64,000 nt of DNA from Endozoicomonas sp. SCSIO W0465. GTDB taxonomy: Bacteria; Pseudomonadota; Gammaproteobacteria; Pseudomonadales; Endozoicomonadaceae. The stretch lies in assembly GCF_023716865.1 (NCBI RefSeq), contig NZ_CP092417.1, positions 536,001 through 600,000 on the forward strand, read 5' to 3'. Every line of letters begins with the position of its first letter. Within the stretch, counting starts at the first letter, position 1. The notes beneath the pieces are model-generated. The model did not search any database. It saw only the letters and a list, made by a program, of their open reading frames with translations, and was not told the DNA's origin. Position numbers and translations under genes: made by a program. Shown one piece after another: positions 27,035 to 35,423 of the stretch.

Positions 27035-28765
27035 ATGAATAACTTAATTCCTGCTAATAATACTTTTTCTTCAGAGTCCTCTCCCATAGCAGTAGCATCA
27101 TTAAATGCTGCTGATAACCAGGTAGGTGGTCAAAATCATACCCCGCAGTCTCAAGCAGCCTCTTACTCATCAGAAATCAAACCATTAGCAGATCGTTCTG
27201 CCCTTGAGACAAAAAGCATTACACCGGATGAAATGAAAGAACAGATTTTACGACAGAATTATTCAAACGATGTTCATTACCAAGTCGAAGGCAACCTTAA
27301 ACTTTTCGGTTGCACCAGCCTTACAACCCTGCCCAATAACCTCTCCGTGGGGGGGCACCTTGATCTTTCCGGTTGCACAAGCCTTACAACCCTGCCCAAC
27401 AACCTCTCCGTGGGGGAGTACCTTGATCTTTGCGGTTGCACCTGTCTGACGGCCCTGCCCGATAATCTTTCTGTGGAGGGTGGCCTTTATCTTATCGGTT
27501 GCACCGGCCTTACAACCCTGCCCGAGAACTTCACCGTGGGAGGCAACCTTTATCTTAACGATTGCATCGGTCTGACGACCCTACCCGATAATCTTTCTGT
27601 GGAGGGTAGCCTTTATTTTATCGGTTGCGCCAGCCTAACGGAGCTACCAGACAACCTATCCGTGGGGCGCAACATTTATCTTACCGGTTGCACCAGCCTT
27701 ACAACCCTGCCTGACTGGATTACCAGGATTGGACGAACCTCTCAGGGTTTAATCCGCAATGTCTGTTTTAACAATACAGGTCTGTCAGATTCCTTGATTG
27801 ACCGTCTGCGCACCACCACGGCGCCCGGTATTCAGTTTCATTTTTCCAGAAGTGCATGGCAGTCCGAACAACAGTTTTTAAACATGGAGCAAGGCTTTGC
27901 TTTCTGGCGTGATTTGGCTTCATCCGACCTGGAAATGCCAGAACTTGATCTCCGCCATGACCAGGCGACTGAACTTGTTCACTACCTGAGTCGACTGACT
28001 GGCACTGCTGACTATCATAACCAGGTATGCCGCCCTATACTGGCCCAGCGGGTGATGGCGCTTATATGCTTACTTGTAGAGAATGACAGGGTTCGGGAGG
28101 ATGCCCTGCGACACATAAACCAAGCCCTCAGTTCCTGTGATGACCGGATCATCCTGGCTCTGGATGATCTGGAAACATTGCAATTACGCCATTCGGCGGA
28201 AACACTGGCCTTTGAAAACCGTGATCCTCACGAATTAAAATCATTAGGCCTGCAAATGATGCGCCTGGATGTGGTGAAACGAATTGCCCGTGACCATATG
28301 AAGACCCTGACTTGGGTGGATGAAATTGAAGTAGAGCTGGCTTTTCAGATTGGTGTACGCCAGAAGAAACTGGACCTGCCCGGTTCAACTCGGCATATGT
28401 TATTTAGAGGGTGCGCCTATGTGTCGGATCAGGATATTGCCAACGCTGTTCAGCAAGTGAATACCCATTGTTCCGGGGCTGAACTTGAAGCCTATCTCGA
28501 ACAGTGGGCACCCTGGCAAAAATTTCAGCGCCTGCAAGCCGTACCGTCTTTTGACCAACTGCCAACAAAAACCGTAGCTCGTATTGATCACTGTATTATA
28601 TGTACAGAAAAAACCGGTGAAATGGTTGCGCTGGGCGATACCCATCTGGATTACAACACCCTGGTTAAGGCTTACATGGAAAATGGAAAGAATCCGTTAA
28701 CCAATACCCCTTTGGACTGGTCAAGCGTTGTTCGGCTCTTGAAGGAAGATATGACCGGGATCTGA
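27035..28765 (+). CDS. LRR-NEL-U-box-like putative E3 ubiquitin ligase, copy 4
   Basis: 576 residues with seven LRRs (about residues 80-230). NEL Cys368; tail CxxC at Cys520/Cys523. It belongs to the second N-terminal type (MNNLIPANNTFSSESSPIAVAS), shared with copies 7 and 8. Its first 75 residues match copy 8 exactly over most of their length. In the NEL part it has distinctive changes also seen in copy 8 (LAFENRDPHELKSLGLQMM, RLDVVKRIARD) and one private change (GTADYHNQVCRP). It starts directly after the repeated leader; the start ATG lacks a strong ribosome-binding site, as do most copies. Confidence 0.85.
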   Translation: MNNLIPANNTFSSESSPIAVASLNAADNQVGGQNHTPQSQAASYSSEIKPLADRSALETKSITPDEMKEQILRQNYSNDVHYQVEGNLKLFGCTSLTTLPNNLSVGGHLDLSGCTSLTTLPNNLSVGEYLDLCGCTCLTALPDNLSVEGGLYLIGCTGLTTLPENFTVGGNLYLNDCIGLTTLPDNLSVEGSLYFIGCASLTELPDNLSVGRNIYLTGCTSLTTLPDWITRIGRTSQGLIRNVCFNNTGLSDSLIDRLRTTTAPGIQFHFSRSAWQSEQQFLNMEQGFAFWRDLASSDLEMPELDLRHDQATELVHYLSRLTGTADYHNQVCRPILAQRVMALICLLVENDRVREDALRHINQALSSCDDRIILALDDLETLQLRHSAETLAFENRDPHELKSLGLQMMRLDVVKRIARDHMKTLTWVDEIEVELAFQIGVRQKKLDLPGSTRHMLFRGCAYVSDQDIANAVQQVNTHCSGAELEAYLEQWAPWQKFQRLQAVPSFDQLPTKTVARIDHCIICTEKTGEMVALGDTHLDYNTLVKAYMENGKNPLTNTPLDWSSVVRLLKEDMTGI

Positions 28766-28921
28766 AACCATTTCACCAAGACAGCGACAGGGCAATATGA
28801 GCAATAACTTACTTTTCATTACTCCATAAACGAAATTCGGAGGGAAAGGAATTTATCCATTAAAAATGTTGTCCAAAATCACCTGCGGGGTTCTACTCAC
28901 AATAATAATGGTAATGGAACA

Positions 28922-31021
28922 ATGAACATCAGATCTTTTTCTTCAGAATCTTCACCCTTGGCAGTACCATCATCAAATGTTAATGGTAACGGTGTAGATA
29001 ATCAAAATCTTACTCCGCAGTCTCGAGAAGCCCCTCACTCATCAGAAATTAAATCATTAGTAGATCGTTCGGCTATGTTGACAGAAATGATTACACCGAA
29101 TGAAATGAAAGCACGGATTTTACAACAGGATTTTTCTAATGATGTTCATTACCAAGTCAAAGGCAACCTTGATCTTTCCGGTTACACCAGCCTGACGACC
29201 CTGCCTGACAACCTCTTCGTTGAGGGCAACATTCATCTTTCCAATTGCACCAGCCTTACAACCCTGCCCAATAACTTCTCCGTGGGGGGTGACCTTTATC
29301 TTTTCGGTTGCACCAGACTGACTATCCTGTCTGACAACCTCTTTGTTGAAGGTAGCATTAATCTCCCCAATTGCACCAGCCTTACAACCCTGCCCAATAA
29401 CCTCTACGTGAGGGGCTACCTTGATCTTTCCGGTTGCACCTGTCTGACGGCCCTGCCCGAGAACTTCTCCGTGGGAGGCAGCCTTTATCTTAACTATTGC
29501 ATCGGTCTGACGACCCTACCCGATAATCTTTTTGTGGGGGAGGACCTTTTTCTTAGATATTGCACCGGCCTGACGGACCTGCCTGACAACCTCTTCGTTG
29601 CAGGCACCATTGATCTTTCCCATTGCACCAGCCTTACAACCGTGACCAATAACTTCTCCGTGGGGGGCAAGGGCAACCTTTATCTTTCCGGTTGCACCAG
29701 CCTGACGACCCTGCCTGACAACCTCTTCGTTGAAGGCTTCATTAATCTCTGCAGTTGCACCAGCCTTACAACCCTGCCCAATAGCCTCTCCGTGAGGGGT
29801 TATCTTGGCCTTTCCGGTTGCACATGTCTGACGGCCCTCCCCGATAATCTTTCTGTGGGGAATGGCCTTTATCTTGTCGGTTGCACCAGCCTGACGGAGC
29901 TACCAGACAACCTATCCGTGGGGGGTGACATTAATCTTACCGGTTGCACCAGCCTTACAACCCTGCCTGACTGGATTACCAGGATTGGACGAACCTCTCA
30001 GGGTTTAATCCGCCATGTCTTTCTTGACAATACAGGTCTGTCAGATACCTTGATTGACCGTCTGCGCACCACCAGGCCACCTGGTATTCAGTTTCATTTT
30101 TCCAGAAATACAGGGCAGCCTGAACAACAGTTTTCAAGCATGGAACAAGGCTTTGCCTTCTGGCGTAAGTTGGCTTCATCCGACCTGGAAATGCCAGAAC
30201 TTGATCTCCGCCATGACCAGACGACAGAACTTGTTAGTTTCCTGAGTCGACTGACCAGCACTGCGGACTACCAGAACAGGGTAACCCGCCCTGTATTGGC
30301 CCAGCGGGTGATGGCACTTATGTCGTTACTTACCGTGAATGAACGGGTTCGGGAAGATGCTCTGCGACACATAAACGAGGCTCTCAGTTCCTGTGATGAC
30401 CGGATCATCCTAGCTCTGGATGATCTGGAAACGTTGCAATTACGCCATTCGGCGGAAAAACTGGCCCTGGAAAACCGTGATCCTCAAGAATTAAGGGCAT
30501 TAGGCCTGAAAATGATGCACCTGGATGAGGTGAAACGAATTGCCCGTGACCATATGAAGAGCCTGAGCTGGGTAGATGAAGTTGAAGTAGTGCTGGCTTT
30601 TCAGATTGGTGTACGCCAGCAGAAACTGGACCTGCCCGGTTCAACTCAGCATATGTTATTTAGAGGATGCGCCTATGTGTCGGATCAGGATATCGCCAAC
30701 GCTGTTCAGCAAGTGAATACCCATTGTTCCGGGGCTAAGCTTGAGGCCTACCTGTTACAGTGGGCACCCTGGCAAAAATTTCAGCGCTTGCAAGCCGTAC
30801 CGTCTTTTGACCAACTGCCACCAAAAACCGTAGCCCGTATTGATAACTGCATTATATGTACAGAAAAAACAGGTGAAATGGTTGCACTGGGCGATACCCA
30901 TCTGGATTACAACACCCTGGTTAAGGCTTACATGGAAAATGGTAAGAATCCGTTAACCAATACCCCTTTGGACTGGTCAAGCGTTGTTCGGCTCTTGAAG
31001 GAAGATATGACCGGGATCTGA
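28922..31021 (+). CDS. LRR-NEL-U-box-like putative E3 ubiquitin ligase, copy 5
   Basis: 699 residues with thirteen LRRs. NEL Cys491; tail CxxC at Cys643/Cys646. Leader, N-terminus and LRR block are near-identical to copy 3. From about residue 500 it switches to the copy 6/7 type (KLALENRDPQELRALGLKMMH, GAKLEAYLLQWAPW) and ends KEDMTGI. The crossover lies within the NEL coding region, so recombination exchanges recognition modules between catalytic modules. Confidence 0.85.
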   Translation: MNIRSFSSESSPLAVPSSNVNGNGVDNQNLTPQSREAPHSSEIKSLVDRSAMLTEMITPNEMKARILQQDFSNDVHYQVKGNLDLSGYTSLTTLPDNLFVEGNIHLSNCTSLTTLPNNFSVGGDLYLFGCTRLTILSDNLFVEGSINLPNCTSLTTLPNNLYVRGYLDLSGCTCLTALPENFSVGGSLYLNYCIGLTTLPDNLFVGEDLFLRYCTGLTDLPDNLFVAGTIDLSHCTSLTTVTNNFSVGGKGNLYLSGCTSLTTLPDNLFVEGFINLCSCTSLTTLPNSLSVRGYLGLSGCTCLTALPDNLSVGNGLYLVGCTSLTELPDNLSVGGDINLTGCTSLTTLPDWITRIGRTSQGLIRHVFLDNTGLSDTLIDRLRTTRPPGIQFHFSRNTGQPEQQFSSMEQGFAFWRKLASSDLEMPELDLRHDQTTELVSFLSRLTSTADYQNRVTRPVLAQRVMALMSLLTVNERVREDALRHINEALSSCDDRIILALDDLETLQLRHSAEKLALENRDPQELRALGLKMMHLDEVKRIARDHMKSLSWVDEVEVVLAFQIGVRQQKLDLPGSTQHMLFRGCAYVSDQDIANAVQQVNTHCSGAKLEAYLLQWAPWQKFQRLQAVPSFDQLPPKTVARIDNCIICTEKTGEMVALGDTHLDYNTLVKAYMENGKNPLTNTPLDWSSVVRLLKEDMTGI

Positions 31022-31176
31022 AACCATTTCACCAAGACAGCGACAGGGCAATATGAGCAATAACTTACTTTTCATTACTCCATAAACGAAATTCGGAGGG
31101 AAAGGAATTTATCCATTAACATGTTGTCAAACCTCAACTTCGAGGTTCTATTCAAAATAATAATGGTAATGGAGCA

Positions 31177-33483
31177 ATGAACATAAGATCTTTTTCTTCA
31201 GAATCTTCATCCTTGGCAGTACCATCATCAACTGTTAATGGTAGCGATGTCGATAATCAAAATCATACTCCGCAGTCTCGAGAAGCCCCTCACTCATCAG
31301 AAATTAAATCATTAGTAGATCGTTCGGCTATTTTGACAGAAATGATTACACCGAATGAAATGAAAGAACGGATTTTACGACAGGGTTATTCTAATGATGT
31401 TCATTACCATGTCAAAGGCAACCTTAGTCTTTTCAGTCTTGACGGTTACACCAACCTGATGACCCTGCCTGACAACCTCTTCGTTGAGGGCAACATTCAT
31501 CTTACCGGTTGTACCAGCCTTACAACCCTGCCCAATAACCTCTCCGTTGAGGGCGACATTGATCTCTCCAATTGCACCAGCCTTACAACCCTGCCCAATA
31601 ACCTCTCCGTTAAGGGCAGCATTAATCTCTCCAATTGCACCAGCCTTACAACCCTGCCCAATAACCTCTCCGTTGAGGGCGACATTGATCTCTCCAATTG
31701 CACCAGCCTTACAACCCTGCCCAATAACCTCTCCGTTAAGGGCAGCATTAATCTCTCCAATTGCACCAGCCTTACAACCCTGCCCAATAACCTCTCCGTT
31801 GAGGGCAGCATTAATCTCTCCAATTGCACCAGCCTTACAACCCTGCCCAATAACCTCTCCGTTGAGGGCAGCATTAATCTCTCCAATTGCACCAGCCTTA
31901 CAACCCTGCCCAATAACTTTTCCGTGAGGGGCTTCCTTGATCTTTCCGGTTGCACATGTCTGACCACCCTGCCCGATAATCTTTCTGTGGGGGGAGGCCT
32001 TAATCTTAGCGATTGCACCAGCCTGACAGAGCTACCAGACAACCTATGCGTGGGAGGTGACATTCATCTTACCGGTTGCACCAGCCTTACAACCCTGCCT
32101 GACTGGATTACCAAGATTGGACGAACCTCTCAGGGTTTAATCCGCCATGTCTTTCTTGACAGATGCACCAGCCTTACAACCCTGCCCAATAACTTCTTCG
32201 TGGGGGTCTTCCTTGATCTTTCCGGTTGCACCTGTCTGACGGCCCTGCCCGAGAACTTCTCAGTGAGAGGCAGCCTTTTTCTTAACGATTGCATCTATCT
32301 GACGACCCTACCCGATAATCTTTTTGTGGGGGGGGACCTTCTTCTTAAACGTTGCACCGGCCTGACGTGCCTGCCTGACAACCTCTTCGTTGCGGGCAAC
32401 ATTCATCTTACCGGTTGCACCAGCCTTACAACCCTGCCTGACTGGATTACCAGGATTGGACGAACCTCTCAGGGTTTAATCCGCCATGTCTTTCTTGACA
32501 ATACAGGTCTGTCAGATACCTTGATTGATCGTCTGCGCACCACCAGGCCACCTGGTATTCAGTTTCATTTTTCCAGAAATGCAGGGCAGCCTGAACAGCA
32601 GTTTTCAAGCATGGAACAAGGCTTTGCCTTCTGGCGAAAGTTGGCTTCATCCCACCTGGAAATGCCAGAACTTGACCTCTGCCATGACCAGACGACAGAA
32701 CTTGTTAGTTTCCTGAGTCGACTGACCAGCACTGCGGACTACCAGAACCGGGTAACCCGCCCTGTATTGGCCCAGCGGGTGATGGCACTTATGTCGTTAC
32801 TTACCGTGAATGAACGGGTTCGGGAGGATGCCCTGCGACACATAAACCAAGCCCTCAGTTCCTGTGATGACCGGATCATCCTGGCTCTGGATGATCTGGA
32901 AACGTTGCAATTACGCCATTCGGCGGAAAAACTGGCCCTGGAAAACCGTGATCCTCAAGAATTAAGGGCATTAGGCCTGAAAATGATGCACCTGGATGAG
33001 GTGAAACGAATTGCCCGTGACCATATGAAGAGCCTGAGCTGGGTAGATGAAGTTGAAGTAGTGCTGGCTTTTCAGATTGGTGTACGCCAGCAGAAACTGG
33101 ACCTGCCCGGTTCAACTCAGCATATGTTATTTAGAGGATGCGCCTATGTGTCGGATCAGGATATCGCCAACGCTGTTCAGCAAGTGAATACCCATTGTTC
33201 CGGGGCTAAGCTTGAGGCCTACCTGTTACAGTGGGCACCCTGGCAAAAATTTCAGCGCTTGCAAGCCGTACCGTCTTTTGACCAACTGCCACCAAAAACC
33301 GTAGCCCGTATTGATAACTGCATTATATGTACAGAAAAAACAGGTGAAATGGTTGCACTGGGCGATACCCATCTGGATTACAACACCCTGGTTAAGGCTT
33401 ACATGGAAAATGGTAAGAATCCGTTAACCAATACCCCTTTGGACTGGTCACGCGTTGCAAGGCTCCTGGAAGAAGGTCAATGA
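31177..33483 (+). CDS. LRR-NEL-U-box-like putative E3 ubiquitin ligase, copy 6 (longest)
   Basis: 768 residues with sixteen LRRs, the largest copy. NEL Cys563; tail CxxC at Cys715/Cys718; the protein ends SRVARLLEEGQ, unlike its neighbours. Seven LRRs near the start are almost identical at the DNA level. The LRR end cap (DWITKIGRTSQGLIRHVFLD) occurs twice: after the first block the chain returns to LRRs (RCTSLTTLPNNFF) and a second, complete end cap follows before the NEL domain. That layout is best explained by an in-frame join of two LRR blocks. Its NEL sequence is nearly the same as copies 5 and 7. Confidence 0.85.
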   Translation: MNIRSFSSESSSLAVPSSTVNGSDVDNQNHTPQSREAPHSSEIKSLVDRSAILTEMITPNEMKERILRQGYSNDVHYHVKGNLSLFSLDGYTNLMTLPDNLFVEGNIHLTGCTSLTTLPNNLSVEGDIDLSNCTSLTTLPNNLSVKGSINLSNCTSLTTLPNNLSVEGDIDLSNCTSLTTLPNNLSVKGSINLSNCTSLTTLPNNLSVEGSINLSNCTSLTTLPNNLSVEGSINLSNCTSLTTLPNNFSVRGFLDLSGCTCLTTLPDNLSVGGGLNLSDCTSLTELPDNLCVGGDIHLTGCTSLTTLPDWITKIGRTSQGLIRHVFLDRCTSLTTLPNNFFVGVFLDLSGCTCLTALPENFSVRGSLFLNDCIYLTTLPDNLFVGGDLLLKRCTGLTCLPDNLFVAGNIHLTGCTSLTTLPDWITRIGRTSQGLIRHVFLDNTGLSDTLIDRLRTTRPPGIQFHFSRNAGQPEQQFSSMEQGFAFWRKLASSHLEMPELDLCHDQTTELVSFLSRLTSTADYQNRVTRPVLAQRVMALMSLLTVNERVREDALRHINQALSSCDDRIILALDDLETLQLRHSAEKLALENRDPQELRALGLKMMHLDEVKRIARDHMKSLSWVDEVEVVLAFQIGVRQQKLDLPGSTQHMLFRGCAYVSDQDIANAVQQVNTHCSGAKLEAYLLQWAPWQKFQRLQAVPSFDQLPPKTVARIDNCIICTEKTGEMVALGDTHLDYNTLVKAYMENGKNPLTNTPLDWSRVARLLEEGQ
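31501..31941 (+). repeat. Seven tandem 63-bp LRR-coding repeats
   Basis: CTCTCCAATTGCACCAGCC recurs at 31564, 31627, 31690, 31753, 31816 and 31879, with a related unit at 31501: an exact 63-bp period (21 codons). Units differ mainly at the GAGGGC/AAGGGC and GACATTGAT/AGCATTAAT positions, alternating in a way that suggests duplication of a 126-bp pair. Because the period is a multiple of three, other frames also stay open here. Confidence 0.9.
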
Positions 33484-33664
33484 TAGTGGCAGACGCGCCA
33501 TCTAAGTTCCACGCACCTTAATATCTGAGTTTAATGGGAAGCAAAGCCAAATAAAAAAGAAAAATCCAATTTCGCACACCTATTAGCAAGAACTTACTTT
33601 TTAATACTTATAAATAAAATCCGAAGGTAGAGGAATTTATCCATTAAAATTTTGTCTAAGAAGC

Positions 33665-35206
33665 ATGCAAAACTTAATTCCTACTAATAATACTATTTCT
33701 TCAGAGTCCTCTCCCATTGCAGGAGCATCATCAAATGCTGCTGATAACGAGGTAGGTGGTCAAAATCATACCCCGCAGTCTCAAATAGCCTCTTACTCAA
33801 CAGAAATCAAACCATTAGCAGATCGTTCTGCTCTTGAGACAAAAAGTATTACACCGGATGAAATGAAAGAACAGATTTTACAACAGGATTATTCAAACGA
33901 TGTTCACTACCAAGTCGAAGGCAACCTTTATCTTGCTTCCTGTTGCTCCCGCTCGAGGCCCCTGCCCAAGCACCTCTTCGTGAGTGGCCATCTTAATCTT
34001 GTCGGTTCCCACGGCCTGACGGCACTGCCTGAGTACCTTTCCGTGGGGGGGGACCTTGACCTTGGAGCTTGCAGCCGCCTGACGGCCCTGCCAGAGAACC
34101 TCTTCGTGGGAGGTAACCTTTTTCTTGATAATTGCACAGGCCTGACGACCCTACCTAACTGGATTACAACGCTTCGACAAACTTCTCAGGGTACAACCCG
34201 CAGTATCCATCTTGAGAATGCCGGATTGTCAGATACCTTGATTGATCGTCTGCGCACCACCACGCAGCCCGGTATTCAGTTTCATTTTTCCAGAAATGCA
34301 GGGCAGCCTGAAAAGCTTTTTTCAAACATGGAGCAAGGCTTTGCTTTCTGGCGTGATTTGGCTTCATCCGATCTGGAAATGCCAGAACTTGATCTCCGCC
34401 ATGACCAGGCGACTGAACTTGTTCACTACCTGAGTCGACTGACCAGCACTGCGGACTACCAGAACCGGGTAACCCGCCCTGTATTGGCCCAGCGGGTGAT
34501 GGCACTTATGTCGTTACTTACCGTGAATGAACGGGTTCGGGAGGATGCCCTGCGACACATAAACCAAGCCCTCAGTTCCTGTGATGACCGGATCATCCTG
34601 GCTCTGGATGATCTGGAAACGTTGCAATTACGCCATTCGGCGGAAAAACTGGCCCTGGAAAACCGTGATCCTCAAGAATTAAGGGCATTAGGCCTGAAAA
34701 TGATGCACCTGGATGAGGTGAAACGAATTGCCCGTGACCATATGAAGAGCCTGAGCTGGGTAGATGAAGTTGAAGTAGTGCTGGCTTTTCAGATTGGTGT
34801 ACGCCAGAAGAAACTGGACCTGCCCGGTTCAACTCAGCATATGTTATTTAGAGGATGCGCCTATGTGTCGGATCAGGATATCGCCAACGCTGTTCAGCAA
34901 GTGAATACCCATTGTTCCGGGGCTAAGCTTGAGGCCTACCTGTTACAGTGGGCACCCTGGCAAAAATTTCAGCGCTTGCAAGCCGTACCGTTTTTTGACC
35001 AACTGCCACCAAAAACCGTAGCCCGTATTGATAACTGCATTATATGTACAGAAAAAACCGGTGAAATGGTTGCACTGGCTGATACCCATCTGGATTACAA
35101 CACCCTGGTTAAGGCTTACATGGAAAATGGTAAGAATCCGTTAACCAATACCCCTTTGGACTGGTCAAGCGTTTTTCGGCTTCTGGAGGAAAAAGAAAGT
35201 CAATGA
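33665..35206 (+). CDS. LRR-NEL-U-box-like putative E3 ubiquitin ligase, copy 7
   Basis: 513 residues with only four LRRs, of a divergent kind: the first (CCSRSRPLPKHLF) and the next two lack the usual GCTSLTTLPDN wording. NEL Cys306; tail CxxC at Cys458/Cys461. The LRR end cap (NWITTLRQTSQGTTRSIHLENAG) resembles copy 1 rather than its neighbours. The N-terminus is the MQNLIPTNN type. The 3' end (FFDQLPP, ALADTHL, VFRLLEEKESQ) and the following spacer match copy 3. The short, different LRR block implies a different target from the long copies. Confidence 0.85.
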   Translation: MQNLIPTNNTISSESSPIAGASSNAADNEVGGQNHTPQSQIASYSTEIKPLADRSALETKSITPDEMKEQILQQDYSNDVHYQVEGNLYLASCCSRSRPLPKHLFVSGHLNLVGSHGLTALPEYLSVGGDLDLGACSRLTALPENLFVGGNLFLDNCTGLTTLPNWITTLRQTSQGTTRSIHLENAGLSDTLIDRLRTTTQPGIQFHFSRNAGQPEKLFSNMEQGFAFWRDLASSDLEMPELDLRHDQATELVHYLSRLTSTADYQNRVTRPVLAQRVMALMSLLTVNERVREDALRHINQALSSCDDRIILALDDLETLQLRHSAEKLALENRDPQELRALGLKMMHLDEVKRIARDHMKSLSWVDEVEVVLAFQIGVRQKKLDLPGSTQHMLFRGCAYVSDQDIANAVQQVNTHCSGAKLEAYLLQWAPWQKFQRLQAVPFFDQLPPKTVARIDNCIICTEKTGEMVALADTHLDYNTLVKAYMENGKNPLTNTPLDWSSVFRLLEEKESQ

Positions 35207-35423
35207 TAGTGGCAGACGCGCCATCTAAGTTCCATGCCCCTTAATATCTGAGTTCAATGGAAACCAAAGCCAAATAAAAAAGAAAAATCTGCTTCCGCAC
35301 ACCTATTAGAAAAGTATTTTCAAAAACTTACTTTTCATTACTCTATAAATAAAATCCGGAGGTAGGGGAATTTATCCATTAAGAGGTAGGGGAATTTATC
35401 CATCAAAATGTTGTCATAATTGT
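35207..35423. repeat. Spacer between copies 7 and 8, duplicate of 26818-27034
   Basis: Same length (217 bp) and nearly the same sequence as the spacer between copies 3 and 4, including the doubled leader segment just before the ATG of the downstream gene. Confidence 0.8.

Noticed and set aside
31501..31941. CRISPR-like regular repeats
   Set aside because: There are no unique spacers: the 63-bp units are contiguous, coding and nearly identical LRR codons.
31484..32063. Long open frames in other frames and on the minus strand over the LRR repeats
   Set aside because: The 63-bp period is a multiple of three, so any frame without a stop in one unit stays open through all. No start signals.
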